Shown in pieces: positions 24,661 through 37,101 of a stretch of 64,000 nt of DNA. The DNA lies in the NCBI GenBank assembly GCA_033675265.1, contig JAUJYZ010000325.1:682001-746000 (forward strand), written 5' to 3'. Positions within the stretch are counted from its first letter, which is position 1, and every line of letters begins with the position of its first letter. The DNA is from Actinostola sp. cb2023 (taxonomy: Eukaryota > Cnidaria > Anthozoa > Actiniaria > Actinostolidae). The translations under genes were made by a program, and so were the position numbers. Under the pieces are notes generated by a model. The model ran no database searches. It was not told the DNA's origin and saw only the letters and a list, made by a program, of their open reading frames with translations.

Positions 24661-24810
24661 AAGATTGTTTATCAGTGTTACTTACAAACGCTCCCAACAG
24701 CAACCAACATTGTTGGCAGTGCTCTGGTACCCAGGGTAGTGGTAGATCAGTGTACAAACGGATCCAACATTGTTGGGCTGCCTGTGCTTTGATGATCACA
24801 AAACTAAAGC

Positions 24811-24985
24811 AATAGGCGACTTGCATGATGACGCTGTTTTACTACAAGTACCAGAATGCTTTGGGAATTTTCTTTTTTATTCAGATTTTTATTCCCTCAT
24901 GAGAATAGCAATTATCTAACAAAAGAAAATGGGCAAAGCATTCTGGTACTTGTAGTATATGACGCCATCATGCAAGTCGCCTATT
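24811..24985. mobile_element. 175-bp foldback MITE (AATAGGCGACTTGCA family)
   Basis: The ends AATAGGCGACTTGCATGATG and its complement frame arms that continue into TACTACAAGTACCAGAATGC. Partial relatives lie at 42821-42866 and 63020-63150. A small AT-rich loop separates the arms. Confidence 0.75.
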
Positions 24986-25180
24986 CTAGGACTTGTAGGA
25001 CGACACCCAACAGGGACGTGTGTAAACGCGCACAAAATGTATTAATATCTGCGCGCGCGTGGCGGCATACGAATCCTTTGGCCAATCAGAGCGCGCGTTA
25101 CATCATACTTATTTTATAAATGTTGTTCCGATCTCGGTGCCATCTTAAGAGATCATATTTACAAATATGAGATAAAACTA

Positions 25181-25768
25181 AAATTTACTGGCAAGGGGGG
25201 TATCTCCGATTTTCTTTTAATTCCGCACAGTGTTAGCCTATTATATATCTAAATTCGCTGTGCAGTTAGTTTCGAAAAATATTTTTTAATTTTCGAGAAA
25301 TTCGTCATAAACGAAGTCCTCTTGAAATCGACTCGAAACACGTCAGAATTAGAGACACATTTAACGGGCTCGGAAATAAGGAAAATAACAGTACTGCTCT
25401 TAAAAACCATACGACCTTCTTTCTCACTCTCTAAATACTAGATTGCGTGATTTTGAGGTGAATTGCGTTATGTTTCATGAGCGAATTATTTTTTTTGGCG
25501 AGGCATACATTTTAACTCGCCGAAAGTATCTATTCAACAAAGCTAATTTTCACCAGGCGATAAACCTTCAAATCTTTCTGGCCTGCGCTTGTGAACTCTA
25601 TGGATGATCATCTTTTCATATATGTAAACATTTCCTTGGGCAAATAATGTAGCGATTAGCTATAGCTGCCGAAAGTTGGTGAAAATGTGTTATTTACTTG
25701 ACCTTTACAGGTCAATATCTCATAGCAAGTGTAGTATGAAAATACCTATCTGATCTTCAATCACTAGT
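25181..25768 (+). repeat. Left long inverted-repeat arm, interrupted by the Helentron complex
   Basis: About 588 bp, nearly identical in inverse orientation to 61929-62520. The arm's missing inner part resumes at 56808-~57000, beyond the transposon complex. Together the pieces match one uninterrupted inverted copy at ~61725-62520. Before the insertion this looks like one arm of a ~6.3-kb structure with ~780-bp terminal inverted repeats, possibly a large DNA transposon or an inverted duplication. Confidence 0.85.
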
Positions 25769-25769
25769 T

Positions 25770-25798
25770 ACTCGGGCCCTTCCGAAGGAAGCCCGAGT
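25770..25798 (+). repeat. Helentron 5' hairpin (outer left end)
   Basis: ACTCGGGC ... GCCCGAGT outer stem, with inner CTTCC/GGAAG complementary arms around GAA. Same form at 26413-26441 and 26478-26506. Confidence 0.85.
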
Positions 25799-26411
25799 TA
25801 TAAAATACAAATTCTTTTTATTTTTTTCATGGTCATAGAATGCGAAGTATTTGATCGTATCGAGTTTCAAGATTACTCCTGAAGCAGATAAGGGAAGACA
25901 AACGACACACAGGACTCAAGTAGATTTGAATCTTAGTTTTGAAAGCAGCTGTAAATCTTGAAGCTATCGAAAGGTCAGGATTCTAGTTCGCTATGTCATG
26001 TTTGTTATTAGGCGACATTGTACCCCAGAGTAGGCCTTTTGTTGCTAATTGTAATAGTACGTGTACAGTTATGTCCTTGAGTATTTATAATTGAACTCAC
26101 GACCAGTGATGTAACTACATCTAATACGGAAAGCTATATGTACAGAAGTCATGCAAACAGTCGAGGCAGTCGAGACTGAAAAGCAAGCCATCGAAACGCA
26201 TACGCTTAATACTACATACCAGATACGCATACTCTAAATCTTCCTCGAGCGTTTTCGAAAGGGCTTTCTACGACTTCATTCCACGAACTCGAACTCATCA
26301 AAAAATGAACTGAAAATCAAATGAAATGAACTCAAAAACTATCATGACCTCGCTATGTCATGTTTGTTATTAGGCGACATTGGACCCCAGAGTAGGCCTT
26401 TTGTTGCTAAT

Positions 26412-26544
26412 TACTCGGGCCCTTCCGAAGGAAGCCCGAGTTAGAAAATACACTTTCTTTTTTTTATTTTTATTATTACTCGGGCCCTTCCGAAGGAAGC
26501 CCGAGTTAGAAAATACACTTTCTTTTTATTTTTATTATTATTAT
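26412..26544 (+). mobile_element. Two closely spaced Helentron-like 5' ends
   Basis: Hairpins at 26413-26441 and 26478-26506, each followed by TTAGAAAATACACTTTC and a T/A-rich tract, are arranged in direct orientation. The second starts inside the first, showing insertion of one 5' end about 65 bp downstream of another. No nearby 3' terminus is paired with either. Confidence 0.75.
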
Positions 26545-27136
26545 TTTTTTTTTCAGGTGAAGGAATGACAAAAAAATGCGAAGAATGCGATGTATTTGAT
26601 CCTATCGAGTTTCAAGATTTCTCATCATAGATCTTCAAGCTATTAAGTTCAGGATTGTAGTTGATCATTCCACGATGAAGCTAAGGCGCGTTTGCTTTTG
26701 TTATAAATGAAACGACATCTTTCAGAGTGGGCCCACACGAATAGCCGTATGCTTTTGTCTGTGAAATGAGCCTGTTTAAAGCCCGTGTTTTATCGGCTGT
26801 TCTATAACGCCTTTCCACGAACTCGAACTCATATCCAAAAATGAATTGAGACAAAGGCGATCGAGCAAGGTCAATGTTCGAAAATCCGTGTTCTTTTCAG
26901 TAAGATGACAGTTGTAAAGTGATCCTTATCTGAGTCATACATCTATTACCGGCGACCTAATTTTAGAACCGTTGATTTAAAACCGAATTTCCACGCTCAA
27001 AACAGGTCAGTGAACGGCAAAAATACAATCGAAATCAAAACGTCCTTAGATTTTAGGGATCTATTATAGAAGAAGACGCTCAATGACGAGGGAGACTTGT
27101 GTCTGACTCATAGATAAAGATCTCCGCGGACTCTTG
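26545..27136. repeat. Segmental duplication, copy 1 (partner 53708-54490)
   Basis: The stretch from TTTCAGGTGAAGGAATGAC through AGATGACAGTTGTAAAGTG to GATCTCCGCGGACTCTTG occurs again at 53708-54490 in the same orientation. The second copy has extra sequence around 54015-54240. Copy 1 ends where a Helentron-like 5' hairpin of the CTACC/GGTAG type (27139-27163) begins. Confidence 0.75.
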
Positions 27137-27737
27137 TTACTCGGGCTACCGTGGTAGCCGAGTCTAAATCTGCAGTTTGTGTCATGTAAAATCTTTTCGT
27201 CGAGGAATGACAGGAATGTCTGTAATAAGGTTTTCGATTGGCTCAAAAATAATCGAAACCATGGCAACGTATTTCATGGTGACGGAGTACATGATTCATG
27301 AGGATCATTCATGAGCGTCTTCATCGTCCGCCATTAGTTCTTTGAAAGGATGTTGTTTGAAGTTATACGTCGTCTTCTTCTCCAAACGCTCACTATGCTT
27401 ACAAATGCACAAGTCATTCGCGGTAGGCCCACACCAAAAGATGTCGAGCGATTTATGAAGGGGTCGGTCCGCGAACTCAAAGAGAAATCAAATGAGAAGC
27501 TATTTTAAAACTAGCACAGCTAAGTGACAAGACTATCAACTCTTGTACTGAAAAGTACTACTCAGATAATCAGATGCTGTCAAAGAAAACAAGTCAACCT
27601 GCTTGATCCCGGCCTTGATGTACGACAAGAAGTACGAAACATTCGCCATCTTGGAAGCACACGTGAATTAGAAGGACAGTCAACCAAATGAATTATAGTA
27701 CGCGAAAAAAAACCGCTTTAAAGTTGAAAACGTTAAG

Positions 27738-28277
27738 GTGAATATGATGACTATATTCCTTTTTTGCGTTTCAGTTATTATTGGTACAATGTATGCGTCA
27801 CAAAATATAACTTTTGTGTTGCTCTTCTCGAGCGTATCTCTCACAACGTTGTGCATATTAGTGTTCTTGTTTATGTCATCAGCAGAACCTGTTGTGAATA
27901 CATTTGATGATCATCATATACTAGAGAAAGCTATGCAGTTATATGTAAATATTCATCATGATGATTCAGTGACAATAAAGATGAGAAAAGACTAGATCTC
28001 GTTATTATGCGAAGTTTGTTTATTATAATTGCAACCGTGTTGCATGTTCCTGTCTAGTGGCGGTCGGCGTGATCGTCAATCAAGCAATATTCCACTGATA
28101 AAACTGAAACGTCTTATACAAGAGCAGAAAACTAAGGAGATTTTATATCTGGAAGAATATCCTGAAAAATGCACCAAAATTCATTGTTTTAATAAAGGTC
28201 TGAAAGTGAAAGATCATAAAACGAGGTATGAGAATCACGTGCTGAAGTTATACATAACAGAAATGTCATTCACCTGA
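27738..28277 (+). pseudogene. Two short unrecognised frames upstream of the protease-like relic
   Basis: An 85-codon frame (27738-27995) begins with ATG and is strongly hydrophobic over residues 3-50, with two possible membrane segments. It is followed by an 82-codon lysine-rich frame (28029-28277) starting without ATG. They lie in the same orientation as, and just before, the broken cysteine-protease-like sequence. They may be decayed upstream parts of the same transposon polyprotein. I recognise no family and the calls are weak. Confidence 0.25.
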
Positions 28278-28329
28278 GATTTCTCCTAGGTTAAGAAACA
28301 CACGAATAAGGCAGGTAAATATTATCCAC

Positions 28330-28668
28330 TATTTACATGTACTGTTCCAAATACTTACAAGACTCTCAATCACAGAGCAAATTGTTGCAAGTTCAGCCTT
28401 TGTAGAGATATAGAAAAAAATCCAGGATCTTCACATTATATTCATCCCAGTAAAACAATTGTTGCTCCCTATAGTCAAGGTATTAAATGTTGCATTATTT
28501 GGTGTCAATGCCGGTCGTCAGTGTGTAGCTATGTCACTGTGTGCTCTGATATATAACCACAAATTCAATTACTTCGCCAATGGACTTGGCAAACATAATG
28601 AATATTGGAAATCAATTATATTCAACACTATCAAGGTTATACAACCAAGCTTTCATGCTATTAACAGA
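28330..28668 (+). pseudogene. 5' half of a transposon cysteine-protease-like domain, with 2A-like motif
   Basis: The translated sequence contains a degenerate 2A-like motif DIEKNPGS (28406-28429) and PSKTIVAPYSQG. After a one-base frame change near 28480 it continues as FGVNAGRQCVAMSLCALIYN. From memory, the block GxQCVAMSLC after a 2A-like motif occurs in large proteins of rolling-circle transposons of cnidarians and fish, where the Cys would be the nucleophile of an OTU-like or related thiol protease. Coding similarity stops at INRT (28668). The very next bases form a reversed Helentron 3' end (CTAGACGCTCCGTGAGCG). The matching 3' half lies at 49094-49470. Frameshifted, so not functional. 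Confidence 0.6.
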
Positions 28669-28699
28669 ACTAGACGCTCCGTGAGCGTTCACTTGGCGC

Positions 28700-29796
28700 G
28701 GTTGGGATGATCAGCTGCATGGAACTCAGTAGCCAAGAGCTTTTCCACAGTCGACAATACCAGCTCAGAATGGGTATAAACAGCAAAAATACAATCGAAA
28801 AACATCCTTTGATTTTATGGAACTAATTCAGAAAATAGTGCAGAAAATAGTTAGAACGGAACTAAATATAGGCATTGCAGCGTGACTTAACAAACTGTCA
28901 CTCGTTGCGTGACTGTACTCGCTAGAACATGCATGCGTAATTAGCTGCAGTATCAAGTGGTAGATTTTCTCTTCTATTTTGACGATATTCGACCATGGAG
29001 CTATTGTAATTATAGCCAAGAACTAACGAACTTAAGCTTAATAGTTGATCTTTAATCTCGACTTCATTGAAGTTCAGTAACTGTAAAACTCTATTCAGAC
29101 TATTGATAACTTTATACTTGCCAGATTACATCCACGATTCTATAAATCGCGTGTTTGCATAAGAAATACAAGGTGATTTTAACCTTGGCTGCTGATGTCC
29201 CTACGTCTACTGATATAAATACTGCTCTACAAGAGCAGAGAGAAATCATTGGAGGAATTTACGCTTCGTGTGGCGACTGTTGTTGCATTTTCTTGTCGTA
29301 CACCCGCTTCTATAAGTTCTTCAGATCAGTAGTCTGGTATTCATCAGCATCTGAGTAATACTTTACAGTACAAGAGTTGATAGTCATGTCTTTAGTCATA
29401 GTTTCGTAATTTGTATCAGTGGTTTGGTTTTAATATTTCTAGTTTGTTTATATTTTGCTCATTTGATCTCATACTCATAGTTTGCTTTGAATTCTCTTCG
29501 AGTTCGCAGGATAGCCCGGTCCAAAATCGCTCACTGACATCTTTAAGAGTAGGCCGAGCGTTTGTAAGCATAGTAAGCGTTTGGAGAAGAAGGTAATGAA
29601 GAACTTCGAACCAAATCTTTTCGATACCCAAAGTCAAAGAGAACGAACGATCGAACTGAGTGATAGTTGCCATGGTTTCAACTTTTGACCAATCAAATGA
29701 CGTGCTGCTCCTACGACCGGGATAGACTGGAACTTCTAACCGGAAAAAAGCCCATTTTAAGACTTGGCGTCTGCCACAGGCAGTCCACGCCAAGTA
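28700..29796. other. Interval between reversed Helentron ends, no recognised gene
   Basis: Mixed repeat debris of the Helentron complex. Opposed overlapping frames at 29411-29855 are not supported by motifs or splice context. Confidence 0.4.
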
Positions 29797-30203
29797 ACAA
29801 GACGCTCAATGAGCGTATACTCGGGCTTATGATAAGGACAATGTCAGTTGCGTGAGGAGAGACTGGACAATGACTGACAGTTGCGTGACGAGGGAGACTA
29901 TGTATATATGTGTCGAGTTCATTTGATTTGCTGTTGAGTTTGAGTTGATTTGATTACGTTTTGACTTAGAGTTTAATTGATTTGCTTTAATTTTTATGAG
30001 TTCAGTCGTGTAAAGGCCCAGTCGAAAACGCTGAACATCTTTTAGAGTTGGCCCACACGAATCGGCGTATGTGGTTTGTATGTGAGAGCGTATTTAAGAA
30101 AATCTGTGGATGGCTTGTCTTAAATACAAGATAATTTACCTTTTGGCCAGATCAACTACTTCTTATACTTCTAGTCTTCGAAGACGATAGCTTAATAGTA
30201 TCC

Positions 30204-30650
30204 AGGGGCGGATCCAGGGGAAGGGTTCTGGGGGTTGCAACCCCCGCTATGGAATTTTTTTTAATACCGCTTGTATAGATATGTCTGTCCGTAGGTCTCT
30301 CTTGCACTTTCAACTGTCTCCCTCGTAAGAATAATATAATTCATTCATACTGTTTATACGACCGTTCGACTTCGAGGCAGGTTTGACTGATAAGAGAAAG
30401 AACCTGCCGTTTTTAGCGTCAAAAACGTATGTGAAGTCTTCACTGATTTGTAAGCTCACCCAAGAAGAGTCTTCCAAGCATCTTTGTTGGATGTCCAATA
30501 AACTGAAAATTTTACTGAAAATTGAGTTTTGTTGTGTTAATAAAACAACTCCAGATCTCTAAAAATTGCATTTTAGAGTTTGTAGATTTCAAAATTTTCT
30601 GGGGGGGCATGCCCCCACACCCCCTAGTACTTCACGGATTTGCCGCTCAC
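30204..30650. mobile_element. Insertion with hAT-like CAGGGGCGGATCC end
   Basis: Starts CAGGGGCGGATCCAGGGG, a hAT-like terminus, and contains GGGGGCATGCCCCC (about 30603). The inverse copy of the flanking sequence at about 56395 lacks this segment, which identifies it as an insertion. The right terminus is not clear. The neighbouring 30650-30890 is homologous to 55978-56145 reversed. Confidence 0.5.
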
Positions 30651-31741
30651 AAAAAGACAATAGATCTGCTTGGAGCCGAAAGTTAGTTTTCTTGCACGTC
30701 CACATTCAGAAAATAGATTTAGTGAAGTGAAGATTTCCGAGACCTTATACTGGAAGTCTCCTTCTTTCTTATTCATGGTGTGTTGATAGATTATAACTGT
30801 CTTAAGAAGAAACAAATACTAAGAATGCGAATTTCTTTCTGATGTTTGTTCGATGCTTAGGCCTTCGTCATCTCAAAGTGGTATTATGTAGCTTGTAACT
30901 ATGTGAAGAAACCATGATAATAAAATAGCGAATCTCTTAGTGATGTGTAAACGATGTTGGTGGCGCTGAATGTATTTTTAGTAACATGGTTTTTGCATGG
31001 CGCGGTGGATGAATGGCGCAAGTGGTGTTATCCCGCGAATGACTGAGGTCTAAAGTTGGACTGCGGATTGCGGATTGCGGGCTGCGTATTGTAAAATTTG
31101 TAGACATATACCAACCACTTTGAGGAACTTGAAAAGTGGTGGCTAAATATAGGAAAGGAGGTTGATAAAGGTTCGTTAGATGAAGTTCTATTGCTGATTT
31201 TTGCGGATAGGACTACTATAGACCTCTTGAACTTGTATGGAAACTGCTCATTTGAAACGATATGATGGAACCTCTTCAACTTGTATGAAAACTGCTCATT
31301 TGAAACGATCTGATGAAAACATGGTGTTCTCTCGATGATTAGTCATTTCAATATGAACGAATAAATGTCTGAATTGTTACGGATAAATTCTCCTGAGAAC
31401 ACCATGTCATTTTAAATGAGATGGGTTGAAGTGGCCAATTTGACGATAGAAGTTCAACATCATGTTCTGGTTGTACGAAAGGTGAATATCTCTAACGTAT
31501 TGAATGTATTGGATAGCTGCATCATTTTTATCCGTTGGGTGAGACTTATCAGGTGGATAGCGCTAATCACCTTTCGTGCAACCGGGGCCAGGTCTCTTGA
31601 TTTGACTCATTCAACAGAATGGTTATGCAAGTGTGTTCATCTTTCAGTTGCTAATAATAGATTATTCGTCACGCGTAGAAGCATACACCAAATACCATTA
31701 CGCGCAATTCATAATGACATTTTTCCGTGGATATAAAGAAT

Positions 31742-32195
31742 CTACGTTACAGTCCAAAGTGTGAGATCCCGGTGGGGTGGGGGGATATATGCTATACGGG
31801 TATGTGCTGCGGGATAGGGTATGGTTTTTGAGCTCCAAGTTCTGGGGTAGGGTATCATTTTGTGCTTTTTTAGTCTGGGATAGGGTACGTTTTGGTCTGG
31901 TATAGGGTATGGTTTCCGCAATAACGCCAATATCAGTCGCTATCAGTTTACATATCCCTTTAGCACGCTTTCAATTAAACAAAAGAGCTTAATATGTCAG
32001 CGATATGTCACTTTGGTAAACACTCCATTGTTGAAACGATAAGTCTGGAATAGGGTATACATTTTAAAGCTTTAGTCTGGGATAGGGTATAGATTTTTAA
32101 GCTTTTGTCTGGAATAGGGTATGGAAAATCAAAATTTTAGGTCTGGGATAGGGTTAGGGTTTTGAAGTGTCCGTGGCACACTCCTACCCAAAAAT
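31742..32195. repeat. GGGATAGGGTAT minisatellite block
   Basis: Repeated (T)CTGGGATAGGGTATNNTTTT units of 30-45 bp. Interrupted by unrelated AT-rich sequence at 31925-32040 and ending in a GTGCCCCCC tract. Same family as 22533-24180 and 39428-39830; the last copy is very similar, including the flanking AACGCCA(A/C)TATCAGTCGCTA. Confidence 0.8.
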
Positions 32196-32199
32196 AGTC

Positions 32200-34200
32200 T
32201 TAGTGCCCCCCCTGGGTGTGAGACAGGGAGCCTAAATGTTGTTTTGACTTCGGTTTCACCAAGATCGATATTAACAAACTGTACTGAATTTGAAGCTGGT
32301 CCAACAATTCTTTATTACTTTTATTCAAAAGGTTATAGCAGTTGAATTGTATTAAATATGTTTCCGGCGGACGTATGTTCTTTTCGATTGGAGTAATTTT
32401 TCTTTCTATTCTATTCTATCTCGCTTTAGTCCGTTTCAGTTTCATTTCACTGTTAGGAAGATAAGAAGGGTACTTTCCATCAACGTACGTATCTAATTCA
32501 GATAAGGATAATTATTTGCTGCAACTCTGTTCCACTGATTCCTCTATGAAAGATGGAGTCTGACATCAGTATTGAATGACAAAGTGTTCTTCTACGAGCA
32601 AAAGTAATAAATCATAGAATATTCTTTATACAGCTTTATCACACTGTTTTGCATTTGTTGAGAATGTTGGTTATGTTGTAATTTCTCTTGAAGTCTTCTT
32701 GAAATGACTTTCGACAGTTTTTCCTTGTTATATTGTTTCAGTTAATATATTTGTGTATCTTCTCTTTCAATCCTTTGAAGCAGATCAGCGCAAGTGCGAT
32801 TTCCTTTCGCTTATTGTTTGTCATGTCATAAAAGTATTGAATTGTTACTTGTCGAAGTTATAAAAACTGGCACTGGCACTCGCAATCCAGTTCAGTTGAC
32901 ATGCGCCAACTTTTTATTCCATGGATACATTTAGGATGTTCATTTTCATGTAGAGCGTAGTATATTTTGCCTTCGCAAAGTCATCAACAGGTGGTAAGAA
33001 GATGTGGTGTTATTCTCGCCGATGGAAGAGTAATTCTTTATTCGATCCGTTTTTTGGCGCCATAAATATGCACCCTCAAGTGACCTCAATTACGTTTAAA
33101 AACGTATCGAAGAGTCGAAGATCTTTATCGATGTTCACCGACACAAATATCCTTCCTCGTCACGCAACTGTCATTGTCATATTGCCCGACTATACGCTCA
33201 TTGAGCACCTTCTTTTGTATTTTTGCCGTTCACTGACCTGTTTTGAGCGTTCTTCGTCGACCCCAGAAAGCATATTGGGCTCTACAGCGCATGCGCCCTG
33301 TACTTTATGATCATTCTAAACCATAGTGTTTTATCTTTTTAATCTATCCCTGAAACATTGCAACACGTACAATCGTATTCTGCACGGTTTTCGCTGAATA
33401 AACAGATTAGATCACTGTTATCTTTATAATCTATCTCTGAAACATTCCGAACACGTACAATCTACATGTGTAAGTATTCTGCACGGTTTTCGCTCAATAA
33501 GCACATTACATCAATACCTTCCCTACATGTTTGATGCATTAGTCTACGGCGCGCGGCCTCTTGCTCGATCGAGCTTTATTGCCATTGACAATATTTCATT
33601 GACAATGGATATATGGTCGAGAGCAAATCAAAATTAGCAACAAAAGGCCTACTCTGGGGTCCAATGTCGCCTAATAACAAACATGACATAGCGAGGTCAT
33701 GATATGAGTTCATTTCATTTGATTTTCAGTTCGTTTTTTGATGAGTTCGAGTTCGTGGAATGAAGTCGTAGAACAGCCCTTTAGAAAACGCTCGAGGAAG
33801 ATTTAGAGTATGCGTATCTGGTATGTAGTAAGCGTATGCGTTTCGATGGCTTGCTTTTCAGTCTCGACTGCCTCGACTGTTTGCATGACTTCTGTACATA
33901 TAGCTTTCCGTATTAGATGTAGTTACATCGCTGGTCGTGAGTTCAATTATAAATACTCAAGGACATAACTGTACACGTACTATTATAATTAGCAACTAAA
34001 GGCCTAATCTGGGGTCCAATGTCGCCTAATAACAAACATGACATAGCGAACTACAATCCTGACCTTTCGATAGCTTCAAGATTTACAGCTGCTTTCAAAA
34101 CTAAGATTCAAATCTACTTGAGTCCTGTGTCTCGTTTGTCTTCCCTTATCTGCTTCAGGAGTAATCTTGAAACTCGATACGATCAAATACTTCGCATTCT
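32200..34200. other. Helentron-complex filler, no gene
   Basis: Contains inverse copies of 26030-26380 (33650-33990) and of 54855-55150 (33400-33640), and a decayed internal 3' hairpin CTATACGCTCATTGAGCACC (about 33190). Short frames only. Confidence 0.5.
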
Positions 34201-34470
34201 ATGACCAGGAAAAAAAAAAAAAGAATTTGTATTTTATAACTCGGGCTTCCTTCGGAAGGGCCCGAGTAATAACATGCTCAGTAGACCAAATGCAGTGTGT
34301 AGCGTTACGCATTGTACACAGTATCTATAGCAGTCATTGAAGGGTCAGGTCTACTAAACCCTAAAATCGATCGTTTTCTAAGATTTTGTTTGGAAAATGC
34401 ATTGGATGGCAAGAGGGGGTAGATGCACAAAAGTCCTGGCTATTACTCTATTGTCGTTCTTCCAGGACTT

Positions 34471-35153
34471 CTCAAGGTAGTTAAGGCCTGGGTCAGGAGC
34501 AAAAAACTAAAACATACGTTTTTTTGACATTTAAACGTGGCGACTAGAGGTAACTAGACGAAACTTGGCACAATGATAGAAGACGTTAGGACAATTATAC
34601 TTAACTTCATTTTGAGGGTTAGAGTGATCACGTGACCACGTGATGTCATTAGTTATTGATAGAAAATTCGTTTTATTCTCCGCTCACGAATTTTATTTAC
34701 AAATACAAGCTGATGTATCTATCTTACTTCAATTACCGAGTTGTACGAATCCCTGCATAGAGATTGGGATTTTCTTTAACACTTAAGGATATATTTGCTA
34801 AAACAGGTCACGTGACCTGAACTTTTAAACAATTTTCCTTAATATTTCTATTACCAACATAACAGTACAAGATCTCTATGCAGCATGTTATTCAGCTCTA
34901 TTTGAAGCATTGATTTTGATATTAATTTTTTTGCCACTTACAAAACTCGAAAGCGGATCCACGAATTAGTGTTTTTCTGGATTATGACGTCATAGATCAC
35001 GTGACCACCACAAAAAGCAAGCCAAAATTTTAAGGATGTCAAAACTAACAAAATATATAAATATGACTTGAAAATGTATTTCCATAGTCAAGCAATTATT
35101 CATTCTGTCCTCAAGGTCAAACAAGGTCAAACCCATGCCTTAACTACCTTGAG
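34471..35153. mobile_element. 683-bp TIR element (CTCAAGGTAGTTAAGGC)
   Basis: The left end CTCAAGGTAGTTAAGGCCTG and the right end ATGCCTTAACTACCTTGAG are inverse complements with one mismatch. The interior is unique and contains several CACGTGA motifs. No coding frame. No convincing flanking duplication beyond TT. The inner part of its TIR (TTAAGGCATGG) resembles the element at 43990. Confidence 0.6.
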
Positions 35154-35621
35154 TTGTGCAGCTACATGACGACCATTGTTTAGCCTTTTTATAAAATACG
35201 CAATGTATACAGTCTTTAGAAGTCGGTGGAGCATATAATAGTTTGGTGTATTTATCCATTCCGTGAGAATCTCTTAGCAGTGTTTAGCTGCCTTTATACT
35301 CTGGTGTGTTCATTTTTCAATGCAGACTATTGTTACATTCCATGTTCTGCATTATTAAAGAGATGTCCGCTCCTATTCTGTTGTTCTTGACTTGTTACTG
35401 TGAGAATGGAGTTAAGCTATGTACTCACAGAGTCGATAGAGTATAACATATTTTTGTGGAGGAGAAAACAAAGAGGGGGTGGGTATGCATGGAGCCTGCA
35501 AGCGGGGAACCTTCATGTACACATGTCAACAGGTATTTCAAACCAGCTAAAATCCATCAACCCATGCATAAACCTGTTTTCAAAAACGTTGTCCTTTTAC
35601 AAAATACAAACTAGTAATATA

Positions 35622-35810
35622 GAGTGCAAACCATATGTCCGTGAAATAGTACTATTTATAATAGAGTGCACACTAGACTACTATGTCCGTGAAATAGTAC
35701 TATTACTAAATAGTACTAAATAGTGTTATCTCTATTGTTTTCTATTGTTTCATCAGTGCTATTTAGTACTAATTAGTTAGTACTGTTTCACGGACATATG
35801 GTTTGCACTC
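35622..35810. mobile_element. 189-bp MITE with TA duplication (GAGTGCAAA family)
   Basis: The termini GAGTGCAAACCATATGTCCG and its complement are flanked by TA (35620-35621 and 35811-35812). An extra internal copy of the terminus (about 35664) suggests self-insertion or duplication. Relative of 6157-6309. Confidence 0.8.
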
Positions 35811-35905
35811 TAGTATAAAAGAATTGATTAACAATAAGCCAGAGTTCAGCTTGAGTGCATTTCTTTTGTTTCTCTAGTTAATTCATTTTTTGCAATTTTA
35901 CTATT

Positions 35906-36721
35906 TACTCGGGCCCAGGCCGCAGGCCGCCCGAGTTAGAAAATGCGGATTTCGGTAGTAGTAGTAGTAGTAGTAGTTTTGTTCGGCTTCAAAATGACGA
36001 GTATGCGACGTATTTAATCGTATCCGGAGTTTCAAGATTACTCCGCAGATTTGAAAAGATAAAGGAGACACAGGACTCAAGTAGATTATGAATCTTAGTT
36101 TTGAAAGCAGCTGTAGATCTTCAAGCTATTAAAAGGTCAGGATTCTAGTTCATCGTTCAATGACTAGAAGTGGTAAAAGGACTAGAAGCTCGCTTAAAAT
36201 ATATATTTTTTAAAACAAACGCGAGGCCGTTATCGGAACCATCTGACCTATGCAACCTCAAGACGTATCATGTTCGTACTCACCGGACTAATAGTCTCCC
36301 TCGTCACTCAACTGTCACTGATTGTCATGACGTCAGAGAAATTATATTGTATTGAAGAAGATGTCCTTGTTTTATTCGACGTTCGAACCGTAACTCGAAC
36401 CCGAACTCGATTCCAAACTCGACGTTTCGGGATCTGAAGCTAGAGGGGACCTTTACACAAACTCATCAAAATCAAATCAATTGAACTCAAAGTCAAAAGG
36501 TAATCAAATGAACTCAAAGGCAAATCAAATGAACTCGACACATACATGTATATACATAGTCTCCCTCGTCACGCAACTGTCAGTCATTGTCAGGTCTCTC
36601 CTCGCGCAGCTGACATTGTCCTTGTTCTTCAACCAACTGGCATTCATTTTCAAGTACTTCCTCGAACAACTGACATTTTCCTTTTCACAATGCCCGAGTG
36701 AACGCTCATTGAGCGTCTTGT
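35906..36721 (+). mobile_element. 816-bp Helentron-like unit, complete ends
   Basis: Starts T + ACTCGGGCCCAGG, a hairpin of the GGCC/GGCC type (35907-35936), followed by TTAGAAAATGCGGATTTCGG and a TAG microsatellite. Ends GCCCGAGTGAACGCTCATTGAGCGTCTTGT at 36721. It contains the subterminal CACGCAACTG and CAACTGACA motifs. Short frames inside are by-products of the repeats. A closely related unit lies at 52199-53016. Confidence 0.75.
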
Positions 36722-37101
36722 TTGTATTTTTTAAAAGGGCAACGTTTTTGAAAACAGGTGTAACCATGTGTCTGCATGGTAGACCGCATTCTTTTCGAAA
36801 TGGAATCGTCCTTTCTTGTTTGCATCTTTAGATACGTTACTAAATTTCCCCGGTTCTTCGGACGCCTCGTACAAACAAAATCAAGGATTTGGTAAAAGAA
36901 AACAAGACATAAAATTAAAGAAATGATAACCTTGCTTGAGTCGCTTTTTAGCAGCGGCACATGGTTGAGAATTGAACCCTGTTGCGATGTACCGGTAATT
37001 AAATTATTTCAGGTCGGTGATGTCAGTATTCAGAATACTGAACAATTGTTTGGATATTTTTCGAATCAACAATTTAACGTGTGTGTTTTCCACATGATGC
37101 A

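Larger units (their letters stand above)
29797..34267 (-). mobile_element. 4.5-kb reversed Helentron-like unit
   Basis: The reversed 3' end (A + CAAGACGCTCAATGAGCG, then TATACTCGGGC) is at 29797, and the nearest reversed 5' hairpin ends at 34266 with AATA following. The left kilobase is an inverse copy of 55930-56807. It is interrupted by a CAGGGGCGGATCCAGG sequence at 30204 and carries a GGGATAGGGTAT array at 31742-32195. No intact ORF of transposase size. Pairing of ends is by proximity only. Confidence 0.5.

Noticed and set aside
29411..29855. Opposed overlapping frames of 61-125 codons
   Set aside because: Lie within Helentron debris, no consistent motif, and partly encode the unit's 3' region.
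36481..36960. Frames of 80-116 codons recurring at 52054, 52776 and 53523
   Set aside because: They recur because the Helentron unit recurs; they translate its internal AATCAAATGAACTC and 3' repeats and start at different places in each copy.
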